Source: Lateolabrax maculatus (lineage: Eukaryota > Chordata > Actinopteri > Acropomatiformes > Lateolabracidae). From it: a stretch of 64,000 nucleotides of DNA. The notes below the pieces were generated by a model. It worked only from the letters and a program-made list of their open reading frames with translations, was not told where the DNA came from and ran no database searches. Within the stretch, counting starts at the first letter, position 1, and each line of letters starts with the position of its first letter. Position numbers and translations under genes: made by a program. The stretch lies in the NCBI GenBank assembly GCA_031216445.1, contig CM062212.1, forward strand, positions 3,264,001 to 3,328,000, in the 5' to 3' direction. Positions 11,505 to 22,900 of the stretch are shown here, one piece after another.

Positions 11505-11728
11505 GCCAGTTTATTAGGTACACCTAAAACTAATGCAGTCTAATACAACAGTCCTGCAAGAAATCCTTCAACTTCAACTTCGTGAAGGTTATAATGTTCA
11601 GACTGAGAGTTGTTGATTCAACTTTATATAGTTTTGAACATCTGAACATGATAACTCTGATTGGATGTATTGCAGACTGTTATATAAGAATACATTAGCT
11701 TTATCTTGGTGCACCTAATAAACTGGCC
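11505..11728. mobile_element. Short terminal-inverted-repeat element (MITE)
   Basis: The left end GCCAGTTTATTAGGTACACC and the right end GGTGCACCTAATAAACTGGC are inverted copies with about one or two mismatches, ~225 bp apart. The interior (AACTAATGCAGTCTAATACA, GTGAAGGTTATAATGTTCAG) resembles a repeat common in fish. No clear target duplication is visible, so the true ends may extend a few bases beyond the repeats. Confidence 0.8.
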
Positions 11729-11729
11729 A

Positions 11730-12725
11730 CTGGGTGAAAATGTGTATAATCTATATGAATAATTAAGCTAAATACCAGTGCATAGTGGGACAGGCATTCT
11801 CCCTGTATAGGAATAAATAGCGGACAATGACTGAATGACCAAATCAAACTGCAGCAGTGAAGAGAGCGTCAGACTCCCTGAATCCAGTGGACGTCCTCAG
11901 GTCCGGTCGTCATTTGTTAATCAGCCTTTCAGCCCTCAGAGACCAAAAGCCAAATCAAAGAAGCACTCCAGAAAATGACAGCTGTGCCACTGAAAACCAG
12001 AGGTAATTTCCAATGCATGTCCATGATTCACTTAATTCACTCCAACACGGGCTCATCAGAGCTGAGGGCAGTTATTCAGACCCCCCCCCCCATCTTCCCC
12101 TGGGACCCTGTTACTCTCTCTACCCCTTTCATTCAGGATTTGCCCTGCTTGTATGTAGAGGGAAGGTTTAGGTTGTACGTTTCTTTGAATCATTGAGAAA
12201 GATTTATGAAAATGTAATAAAAATAGTTCCGTCACCAGAGCATCGTAACGTTCTTGGATCGGTTTCTGTGTGAGTGGGTAGTCGTCTCTTTTGTGTTTAA
12301 TTCGGTAGGAAATGTGTTAACTGAGAAATGCATTCCTCGTTTAAAGCCCCACACTCTCTGTGCTTCCTAAACAGACATTTGTAAGAGCCATCCTGGGTTC
12401 TTTATTCTGAATTTTGCATGAATTCATTGATACATCAAGGTGTGTGTGATCATCTGACCCCTAACAAATTAAAATCAAGTTTTCACTTTCTTTGTATTGA
12501 AAGTGTTTAAAAAGCGCTTAACAAAGCTGTTCTGTTTTTCTTTGTCTTATTGTCCTTCTTTATGATGATGATTTTACAAGATAAGTCAGCAATATGTTTC
12601 AGCGTATAACAAGTTATTAAAGAAAAACGAGACTAAATCCAAAAGTATTAAAGACCTCTTGTTCTTCCTCCTTTTGTATTAATAAATACCATTACTGTAT
12701 AACCTTCTGAACAAACTTTCTATTT
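11730..12725. other. No gene seen
   Basis: Unique AT-rich sequence with a poly-C run at 12081-12090 and nothing else recognisable. Confidence 0.5.
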
Positions 12726-12729
12726 TTAT

Positions 12730-12898
12730 TTCAAGTTTTATTGTTATTTGATATACTTCTAATTATTTCTTTTTTCTCTATTTATCTGTACTTATTTGTG
12801 TCCTCATGCTGCTGCAACGTTTAAATTTCTCCTCTGGGGATCAATTAAAGCCCATCTGATCTGATCTGATCTGATCTGAACTGATCTGAACTGATCTT
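12730..12898 (+). repeat. Retroposon tail ending in (CTGAT)n
   Basis: The tail TGCTGCTGCAACGTTTAAATT, CTCCTCTGGGGATCAATTAAAG, then (CTGAT)n and CTGAA variants is the same design as 25640-25835 (TGTGCTGCTGTAAAGCCCCAA, TTCTCTTCTGGGGGGATCTAGT, then TTATCTTATC). Both have a T-rich lead-in with ATTTATCTGTACTTATTTGTG-like sequence. Two in-window copies and a pentameric terminal microsatellite indicate a 5'-truncated LINE/SINE family. Confidence 0.75.
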
Positions 12899-13096
12899 AA
12901 CATTGTAGGAAAGAAGAGAAGTGTCCGTCTCGGCCTACAGGATGTTTTTTTTGCCCCCCCCCATGTGGCCAACATCAGAACAGCCCTTTAACACTTAGTA
13001 TTCCTCCCCCTTCTTGTATTTGTTTGTGATAAGCTTGCCTGTATTGGTCTAGCAGACAGGAGTAAAGGTAACCGAGCTGCATGAAACACCCCCCCC

Positions 13097-13116
13097 CACA
13101 CACACACACACACACA

Positions 13117-13151
<35 letters not shown>
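13097..13151. repeat. (CA)n microsatellite
   Basis: CA dinucleotide run with one GA interruption, preceded by a poly-C tract at 13089-13097. Confidence 0.97.
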
Positions 13152-13153
<2 letters not shown>

Positions 13154-13284
13154 AGCCGTGTGCAACCACACATTAAACCAGATGAGAGATAAGTGGGCAG
13201 ATACAATGGAAATTAATTCTGCATGTTTAAGTGCAGCCGTCTGGTCACCAGCGAGCAGGTGTCACCCCTCCACCCCCCTCCTTC

Positions 13285-13326
13285 TCCACCCATCCATTCA
13301 TCCATTCATCCATGCATCCATGCACC
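13285..13326. repeat. (CATC/CATT)n microsatellite
   Basis: ATCCATTCATCCATTCATCC-type tetramer run ending in ATGC variants. Confidence 0.85.
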
Positions 13327-13329
13327 CCC

Positions 13330-14700
13330 CACCCCCCATTTCATCTGGGTTTCTATCGAAGTTTCTTAATCTGACTAGCTGCCTGTGAGAGATCCTCAGA
13401 GTAGATATGCCCTGTTTAACTGTGTGAATTCTGATCTAACTGAGCTAATTCAGGGTGATGGTGGACGGACAAATGTCCTTCCCTGGTTGTCAGTCTCCAA
13501 CTTTCCATTTTGGGCTACAACCAACACTCACTTAATCCCTCCTCCAATTATTTTATCACTTTATCCCTCCATCTCCATCCTCGGGCAGACTTTACTATCA
13601 GACATGGACCCCCAAAAGCAGATGATGAATTATTTAAAAAAAAGCTTAATGTGCACCTGCAAGAGACAATTTAAGGACGATTAATGAGGCAGTTTATGGT
13701 TGATATTATAAATAATTTGACACATTTCTTATTTGAGAAGGCCGAGAAAAAGATCAGGAAGGCAGGAAGCGAAACTCACAGATGAGCAAACAGCCTGCTG
13801 TTAACACTCATGCTGCTAATTTATACAGTAACTTAACACTGATAACTCTTTTCTCCCTTGTGATAGTGACAAAATAGTTATTCAGCTAAGCCAACATCAG
13901 TCTTTTCTCACACTAACCAAGAGACAAAGTCCAGAACAATTATTTAACAACAACAAGCAGGTTCAGTCTGTGTTTCATGTCACTGAAACGACGCAGTAAG
14001 CGATCATTTGATGATTTGTAGGTCAAAAGACGTCTAGATGTCTGTCTTAACACTTTTATATTAGTGTTTTTAGACATGTAATTTGTGTGTAACTTAATAT
14101 TGTCTCAGCAGCATTTCAATGCAGAGCCATAGCCAACAATGAGAACAATATCTAACCAAATTATATTCTGGCAGTCTGAACCATTCTTTGAAGCAGCATT
14201 TAGGGCATCATGTATGTAAATAAATGTAAAGACAGAAATGTACTAATAATAACAAATAAAGAATGACAGAATGTTTTGGTGGCCAGTCAAAAATGTACTT
14301 TTGTAATACTCAGTGTTACAATTACACAATAGAAATCGAATCAATGCTTACGGGAGGGGTCAGGGTCTGCATCTATAGTAGTTGACTACAGATCATAGAC
14401 TTTGCCTGTTTATAGCTGTAAGAGTCTCCAGTGAAAGATGTTTTCATTATGAAGCTTTCATTCAGTCCATATTACTTTAGGTACAGATAAATACCAGAAC
14501 GGTAAGAACAAATACACCAAAAAATCTAAACCTCTATCACATGCAACTGAAAAAGGTTCACAAAAATGTTGAAAATGAAAGTGCTGTGATTTAGTGGAAA
14601 CGCACAAACATATGGTCCTCTGAGGAAAGAGAGGGGGAAAGGGTGATGGTGAGGCCCCTAATTTTGCCTCAGGCCTCCAGTCCACCCCCATCTTCATCCC
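13330..14700. other. No gene seen; upstream of CLVS2
   Basis: Unique sequence, AT-rich up to about 14450, then increasingly C-rich. No exon or family signature was identified. Confidence 0.5.
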
Positions 14701-14742
14701 TCCACCCCTCCACCCCATCAGGTTCTCTACCTTCATCTTAAA

Positions 14743-15179
14743 GCCCCCCCCCCCCCCCCCCCCCTTCACCCCTGTTCATACGAGTTGCCTGCACTCCCCT
14801 CTCCTCCCTCCAGCATCTTTTCTCCATCCATTCTCCCATTCTCCACTTTTGGCATCTTTACAGCTCCATCCCTCTGCCACCTTGCCCCCCCCCCCATCCC
14901 TTTTTTATATCTGTTACCTTTTCATCTGACCCCCCCCCCCGTCCAAACACCAAACACCGACCGGAGCACAGACCCTCTTGTTGTCAGTCACTTTCTCAGC
15001 GAGCAGACGGCAGCAGCAGCAGGAGGAGCAGAGACGGTAATCCCCCCCCCAACCACCACCTCCTCCTCCTCCACCCTCAGTCCGCCCCACCCCTCTCCAA
15101 AGCCCAGAGCCCGGCGGCAGGAGGGGGACAAAACCTCGCGGGACACCTGTGCTGCCGGAGACCTCCCCCCCCCCCCCCC
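14743..15179. repeat. Cluster of poly-C tracts upstream of the CLVS2 leader
   Basis: Long C-runs occur at about 14743-14764 (~21 C), 14885-14895, 14931-14940, 15042-15050 and 15166-15179. On the minus strand these are G-runs able to form G-quadruplexes, and on the plus strand i-motifs. Assembly length of such runs is often unreliable. Confidence 0.8.
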
Positions 15180-15393
15180 TCCTCTGCTCCCTGAAAACAC
15201 GACCTGAGCTGTAAACTCACACCCGGGCTGTGGACGACGCCGACGAGGAGCAGCGATGCGCGGCTCGGGCGCATAGACGAGCGGCCAAATCTCCCTCGAC
15301 TGACGGTGACGGAGCGGCCGGCGGCGCCAGCGGCGGCAGCGTCAGCATCAGTCTGTCGGCGGATGGAGATGCGTTGTGAAGGCGGAGGGATGC

Positions 15394-15424
<31 letters not shown>

Positions 15425-15640
15425 GATATAGCAGGTGCTGCAGGGTCGTGCCGCATTGCCTGGCCGCCGCGAGCGACGCCGGGGAGACGGTGATGCTGTC
15501 GTCGTCATTGTGCCACCGACAGAGAGCGAGAGAGAGAGCGAGAGGAGAGGCTTTGACATGGAGGGAAGCGGCTGTTCGTCGGCTCTGAGCTCAGGCCGCC
15601 CGGATCAGCAGGTTGGACGCGCCGCCTGAAGCCTGGAGGA
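15050..15640 (+). promoter_or_regulatory. CLVS2: CpG-rich promoter / first-exon region of CLVS2
   Basis: GC- and CpG-rich against an AT-rich surround, with many CG sites between 15225 and 15500 (for example GACGACGCCGACGAG and GGCCGGCGGCGCCAGCGG). It lies 0.3-0.9 kb before the clavesin start codon. A GAT/GGT trinucleotide run (15389-15426) and a GA-rich stretch (15523-15548) lie inside it. No TATA box is obvious, which suits a CpG-island promoter with dispersed starts. The transcription start and any leader-exon splice donor cannot be fixed from sequence alone. Confidence 0.7.
15558..15629 (+). other. Possible upstream ORF in the CLVS2 leader (23 codons)
   Basis: An ATG in context GACATGG opens a 23-codon frame (MEGSGCSSAL…) that ends 340 bp before the main start. 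It lies in the CpG-rich region likely to be transcribed. Whether it is in the mature mRNA depends on unresolved leader splicing. Confidence 0.35.
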
Positions 15641-15968
15641 CCTGAGTCATGATGCACATGGTGGAAAAATTACAATAAAGTTGAATTCTCGAAGGTGGAA
15701 TTGAAATGTTTCTGTGCGTAAAAAGTGAACGGCCCATATGTTGATAATGCATCATAGGAGCATCAGAGCAGCAGCGACTGTGCCAGTTCAGGGTGGATTA
15801 CGTCTCCAGAGCAGCAGGCCTCCCTCTGAAGTCAGCTTCTGATCAGGGAACCGCAGAGAAACCCGTTTAATACACTTCACCCTGTTGCTGGAGGTAACAA
15901 TTTCTTCTGCTGTTTCCCTGGAAGCTGGTGTGCGGTGGTCCCCCGTGGAGGGACAGCTGTTGCAAGAG

Positions 15969-16357
15969 ATGACTCACTTACAGGCTGGCCTCTCTCCAGA
16001 GACACTGGAGAAGGCCAAGGTGGAGCTGAAAGAAAACCCAGAGACTTTACACCAGGACATCCAGGAGGTCCGGGACATGATCATCACCCGGCCGGACATC
16101 GGTTTCCTCAGGACGGACGACGCGTTTATCCTCAGATTCCTCCGGGCGAGGAAATTCAACCACTTCGAGGCGTTTCGGCTGCTGGCACAGTATTTTGAGT
16201 ACCGACAGCAGAACCTGGACATGTTCAAGAACCTGAAAGCCACGGACCCGGGCATCAAGCAGGCCCTGAAGGACGGGTTCCCCGGCGTGCTCTCCAATCT
16301 GGACAGATACGGCAGGAAAATCCTGGTCCTGTTCGCAGCCAACTGGGACCAGAGCAG
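15969..16357 (+). CDS. CLVS2: CLVS2 coding exon 1 (residues 1-130)
   Basis: Starts at ATG 15969 with a purine (G) at -3. The donor is CAG|GTAACA at 16358, splitting the Arg130 codon after two bases. Encodes the CRAL-TRIO N-terminal helices and the beginning of the lipid-binding domain, ending LVLFAANWDQSR. The 5' limit of this exon is unresolved; a non-coding leader exon probably lies in the CpG-rich region upstream. Confidence 0.95.
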
Positions 16358-19300
16358 GTAACACAGAGGCAGGGTGCAGGGCTGGTGGTGATGGTGTACG
16401 GTCTGTATTTAGGTTATCTGATCAGTCATACAGGCAGAAACAGGACACATGAAAGACCAGGAGAGAGTCAGTGATTTAAAATCCAGAACAATAAAGAGGA
16501 TCTGGTGTCTGGAGCTGTCCATTCAGCACCACACAATCAAAATCACTGTTTATCACAAAACTACAGGACACAAACTCATCTTTCACCTTACAACCAGCTG
16601 TGGAAGAAATACTCTCCGTGGCCAAAAGTGTGTGGACAGCCAAACATAACAGCAATGGGCATTAATCTGCTGGTAAAACAGCCGCCACTCTTTTGCTTTC
16701 AGGCTTTCCACCAGATTTTGGAACATGGCTGCAGGGATTTGCTCCCGTTCAGCCACAAGAGCATTAGTGAGGTCCGACACAGATGTTGGGCGATAGGGTC
16801 TGGCTCGCAGACGGAGGGCCAGTTTATCACAAAGGTGTAGAGGTCAGGGGGCTCTGTGCAGGACAATACAGTTCTACCACACCCAACTAAGAAAAATCAA
16901 GTTAGTTTTATTTTTATAGCCCAGAAATCACAAAACTTACAATCTAAACAAAATATAACTACTACTATCCTTACAGAGTTACAATATTAAAACCATCTAT
17001 TTATAGACCTGGCTTTGTGCAGGGGGGCATTATTGTATTGAAACAAGAAAGGGTCCTCCCAAAACTGTTGCATCAAAGCTTGAAGCACACTATTGTCATT
17101 GACAAATATTACTGTGTGCTGTAGCTTTAACACTTGGAGCCTGTGTGGACAGGTGACCCCCCTCACATGTTGCATATGTCAATGACTTGTAAGTAGTTCC
17201 ACCAAAGGATGATTTCCCTTTTTAAATAGATTTACTTTAAAAGTATCCAGATTCACAAAAAAAAAGCCCCCATTGGTGAAATGTCAGAAGAAAATACATT
17301 CATTTATAGCAGGGATGTGTTAAATCAGCTGGTTGAAGTGGATTTTGTATCCAACAACAACTAATGATTATTTTCATTATGGATTAATCTGCTGATTATT
17401 TTCTCCATTAATCGACTGATTGTTCGGTTTGTGAAAAATCAGAAATCAGTGATAAAGGCCTTCACTCTAAGCTCTTCATATGTTCTGCTTGCTAAAATCT
17501 ATGTAAAGTAGGCCTAACCAGTAACTAAAGCTGTCAGATGAATATAGTGAAGTGAAAAGTACAATATTTCCCTCTGAAATGAAGTTGAATATAAGTAGAA
17601 AATGGTATGAGAAGAACATACTCAAGTACAAACACCTAAAATGTGTACTTATATATAGCACATGAGTAAATGTACCTAGTTACATTCCACCATTGACTAA
17701 CACACATTACAGTAGACATTTATTCCCTCTGAACATGAATCAATTTGAAATCTATTTGGTGGTTTTATGTCCTGCTTGTTATTCATGTCATCATTCTTCT
17801 TCTGTACAACACATTTCTATTAGTCTATTTAGCTGCCTATTAAACTGATTAACAAAAGAATATTTATGATCTCTAGAGGGAGTCAAAAGGTTTCTTGATA
17901 AAGAATTGGAGGGAAATGAAGAGGGAGACAAGATAATGAGGGGATCGCAATCAGGAAAAAAGCATGCCTGTTGAATAGGACGGTGAAGTGTCTGAGGTAT
18001 CAGCTGGATGAAAACCCAGTGAGGCAGCAAACAGCATCACTACTAACACCAGCAACCACATGGTCACAGCAGAAAGCAAACTGTAACATGCAACAAAAGC
18101 ATCCGGCGGATACAGCTGAGCTTTTCCACAATCATCTCGTGACTCCAAGAACCTCCTTCTTCATACAGGATTAGATGACACTGAACGGAAGTTAATCAGT
18201 GAATCCTTCTGACAAACCTGAATAAAAGATGCTGTTTCCAACTCTTTTAAATGAGATTTACGATGTGAGAACAATTTATGGTCCTTGTCCAATGATTTAT
18301 TTTATAATTGATTAAACCTCTTTTATTGGTCAATTCATCATTCAGTCCAGGACATGTCAGAAAGTGCTCATTATAGTTTCACTCACCTCAAGTTAATGTT
18401 AGTTCTGTCCAACCAAAACAAATATATTCAATTTAATATTATATGTGACTGAAAAAAACAGCTAATCATCTCCTTTGAGAAGCTGTAGAGAATAGTAGTT
18501 TAAAATTATTCAAAAGTGACTGAAATAATTAATCAAATATCATTTGAGTTGATATTTGAGGGTATAAAAATCTGACCACAATACAGTTTTTAACTTTTTT
18601 AACTTAACCACATTGCATAAACAAACAGAATTTTTAATTTTATTTCGTTTTAACTGTGACCAGGATACATGCTGAGCGGGACATTTTACAGTTTAAAGAT
18701 CGACTTGTCATCGTTCGTTACACTCATACAATACATCTGAAATAATAATTGTGTTTTTTTTTTGGTTTAAGTGCCTTAATATTCTCCCCAGTTCGCTGGC
18801 TAATAAAAATCATGCCACATTTTCCCCAGATACACATTTGTGGACATACTGAGGGCGATCCTGCTGTCGCTGGAGTCTATGATAGAAGATCCGGAGCTGC
18901 AGGTCAACGGCTTCATCCTCATCATCGACTGGAGTAACTTCACCTTCAAGCAGGCGTCCAAACTGACTCCCAGCATGCTGCGGCTGGCCATCGAGGGGCT
19001 ACAGGTGAGACCCTCAGCTGTCAGAAAGCTTGGCTGATGTTGCTGTGGTTGGTTAGTGGTTGGTTAGTGGTCGGTTAGTGGTTGGTTAGTGGTTGGTTAG
19101 TGGTCGGTTAGTGGTTGGGTGTCTGACCTTGATACTGGAGCCTGTGGTTTGCGTCCCCAGACGTCCATATCTTACTTATCATACTGGAGCCTAATAACAT
19201 TAAAGCAGACAAATATCCACAATTTGTATTAGCGTTTTTTCTCATTTGTTGAATTTGTCACACTTCTGCATATTGTAGTGCAGCTCTAGTGATTAATCAA

Positions 19301-19948
19301 TTACAGTCATCAATTACAGATTAGTTTATATTGTTAGTTGTTGCCCTACACTGTACATGTTCCCAGTATTATCTTAGCATGTAGATATCTGCAGTTCCCT
19401 TTCTTGTCAGAGGGAAAAGTGAAATCTTGGGCCTTATTTGACTTTAAAGGACTATTTTTTATTTTCTGACAGTGGAAGAACAAACCTCCCGCTCCCTTCC
19501 CATCATCCATTCTTCAATCAAAATGTTCCACTTATGAACAAGTCAAGCGTGAGCTTGTTTAAAGAGCATTGGAAGGGAATAATGACATTTCCATTTTGAT
19601 TACACATTGCTGGGTGGTTTTTTTCAAGCCTAGTTTGGCAGGTAGTTGCTGCAAAAAAATAACAAAAAAAAAAAACTATATTTAGTGGTTGTCAGTTTGG
19701 TTTTCTTTACTTCTCGTTCTCTCTAATGAGAGATTCCAGTTTCCCTCACGTGGCTCATAGGAAACAGAGAAATGAGATGAGTGTGACAGTGCTCGCTGGA
19801 TTCGTATCTGTGTATTGACGATTAGTGCTCTCAGTCATCAGGACACCTTTAACATCATTGTTGAAATGAGTTACAGGAACAGCTCACAGGCAGCATGTAC
19901 AGCTGTCCGCTGGTACCAAGCCAAACCCGGGAGGAAATGTCTTGCCTG

Positions 19949-19995
<47 letters not shown>

Positions 19996-22900
19996 TGGGG
20001 GGTGTTATTGCTTTCTCAACATCCTTGTGAATCATCTGCCAATTTGTGCTGGGCTCCATTAGTCAAAGTGAAATCTAAGGGGAAGTGTTTCCAGAGGGAA
20101 GCGTTGAGTAAGACGCAGCGGGGTCTAAAAGATTATCTGATGTGCTCGTGATGGATGCCAAACTGTCAGAGTTGCTTTCCTTGAATTCTTCACTGAATTT
20201 ACTTCCCATATTTTTGTTTTAAAGCTGACAAAATAAGAGGTGGAAATCGTATCCCTGAGGGTAAAAGAAAGTGATTATAATTCAGAAGCTCTTTTTTATC
20301 TTTAACTTTACATTTCAAATTTCCTCCCATTAGCGAGCACAAATATTATAGTTCGGAGTCCAAGCGGCAAAGCTCGCTGCTGGAGCACTATTGTGTTTGT
20401 TCTCATTATTCTTTCTTCTTCTCTTTTGTTTTTCTTTGCTAAAAGTGCTTGTGCAAATTGCAAATTCCACCCACTACTCAGGCACATAAAATGACACTCA
20501 CTGACCTTGAGGTGATGCTGTAATAATCAAGTTTTCACAATTACCTTGAAAACATCTTGGCCTAGAGTCAGAATTCTTTCGTTATTTTAATTTCTTAATT
20601 CATCTGCATCTTTGCTCCAATGGTCTGCTGCTCTAAAAATGTAACCGCTGGGCCAATCGTCCCCTACAGACTTAGGTTTTGAAAAAATTTTGCTTCTTTA
20701 ATTAAATAAGAAACAAGCATCCGAATGATCATTGCCTGTTGCGCCTGTTTTCTTTCTTTCTTTTTTAAATAATGAATCATAAAAATGTGTGTAGTTATAT
20801 GAGAGAAACCATATGGAGCATTTTTTAAATATCTCTACTAATATAGCAGAAACGAATGTAAATCAGTATGCTCAATATACATTCTTTAACTAATTCTACT
20901 ACAGCCTGAGTAAGATTTAAATAAATATATTTCTACATAAGCAGAGTGCTTTGATACTTTTTTCTACCTCCTCTACTTTCTGTAAACATTAGTTTTCTGC
21001 AGTGTCAGCACAGAGTTGAGGTGGTATGTTGGCAAGGGGAAAAACCATTTTCCTTTTTCAGACAGATGGAACAACTCTAGACGCAGGCCTGTGCATCACT
21101 GTGACGAGTCCATATATAACACATTTCTGACGGCTCTCCAGATACAGATTAGAGCCTGAATTATTGATGGGAACTATTAGCTGAGCCCTGAGTCATTCCC
21201 TACTGAGCAACTGCTGACACAAATGGCTGCTCATCCTTTGGTGGAGAAAAAATAAGAAAGAAGTGGAATAGGGTGATTTTATTTGATTTTATTTGACAAA
21301 TAAAATGCACAAAACAAGACTTATTTACCTCAGGATGCAAAGATTTAAGAAGAAACAAATGTAATGGTAGTAATGATGTTTATTTTCCTTCTTGACGACA
21401 GAGCCCATCAAAAGATTAAACCTACTATGACTATGTAACTATATATCCGCTAACTAGGTATTGTGTGTGTATCCAAAGCCTGATATAATCCTCTGAGCCA
21501 TAGAGCTCCATTGTTGTCCAAAAACTATTAAAACACACACATGAGCCTCACTGTTGCACTGGTCACATCCTTCATTTTCATGAACACACACACTGTAGTT
21601 TATTTTGACTTAATCCCACATTGTTAATGCTCACTAGGGCACCAAACGTGTATTAATCCACCGCTGAAAATAGTCCCCAACAAAACTAAATATTTTTCCT
21701 CCAGTTTGAGTAACGTTTGTTAAAAACGACAGTGCCCAGCTGTTTCAGGAAATGATTATGCCTTTTTTTAAACTTGAACTATTTATTTTTCACTTGTTAT
21801 TAAAGATTTACGTCTTCAGCTGGATCCAGTGAGCTCAGGGCTGAGAGTCAGACAGGATAGGGAAGTCATAATGTATTTAGAGACGGACTAACACATTGTT
21901 GGTTTTAATGTTTTCATGTGGATTTGTTGGCAATAAGAAAAACACAGACTAACTTCAGTCTCATCCTTTGAAAATAGCAAGAAAAATATGCAACATTATA
22001 GCCAGGAATAAAATGGAGGACTGTAAATTAGGTATATACATTACATTAGTTGCATTACTTCTCCCAAAGTAACAGTATTTGTCTGTATCATACCTTCAAT
22101 AAACTAACATACAGTATGAATAAACAAAACTGGAAACACAGTCAACATTTATGTTTCACCCTCTGTACAGTATGTAGTAGAGCTGGATTTGAGTCATTCC
22201 CACACACAATCACACACTGAGATCTAAATGTTGTTAAACAGCCACCGTGAGTCACTTCGGTGTGAGCAGGTGTTGAAGAGCAGCTGAGTCACAATCACCT
22301 GCAGGGCAGAGTTTCTCCTGCATGAAGGTTTGATGGCTGATTTACACTGAACAGATCGTTCAGTTAACTTCTGAGCATCAGCAACCTTAAACCTGCTGCT
22401 GCTGCTGCTGTCCTTGTTTCTCTTTGATTATCTGATGTCTGTATGAACTGACGGCAATGTGATCAATAACAATAGCTATTACGCTGCAACATTATCCCTA
22501 TAAATGTGCAAAATACGACTTTACATAAAGAAACTTACTAATATCAATCTCACAACTTATGTCAAATTAAGTTCAGCTACATTTAAATATAAAATTATTT
22601 AAATAAAAGGTTATCCAAGTTGTTTTTGTCTTGTATAGATTTATTAAGATTAGTCTAATTCTTAGAACACGCCAAGCCATCTTTCTCTTACTATATTTTA
22701 GTGTGAGAACCATGCAATCCACCTTTCACACTTGTTTCTTATCAGCTGGAAAACAGATTGAATATGTAACTGTGCCAAATCAAGACTGATTACCTTGAAA
22801 TAAGTTTAATAATTCAAATTGTGCTTGACAATATTATTTAGTCTCGATAACGTAAAACCAGACTTAAATGCCTTAAAATAATTCAATATGACGTCCTTAA

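Noticed and set aside
14785..15559. Pro/Ser-, Gly- and Arg-rich frames on both strands around the CpG island
   Set aside because: GC-rich and poly-C sequence lacks stop codons by composition; there is no product similarity.
15885..15968. 28-codon N-terminal extension of CLVS2 starting at TTG
   Set aside because: No ATG in the extension and the family protein starts at MTHLQ; it is 5' UTR.
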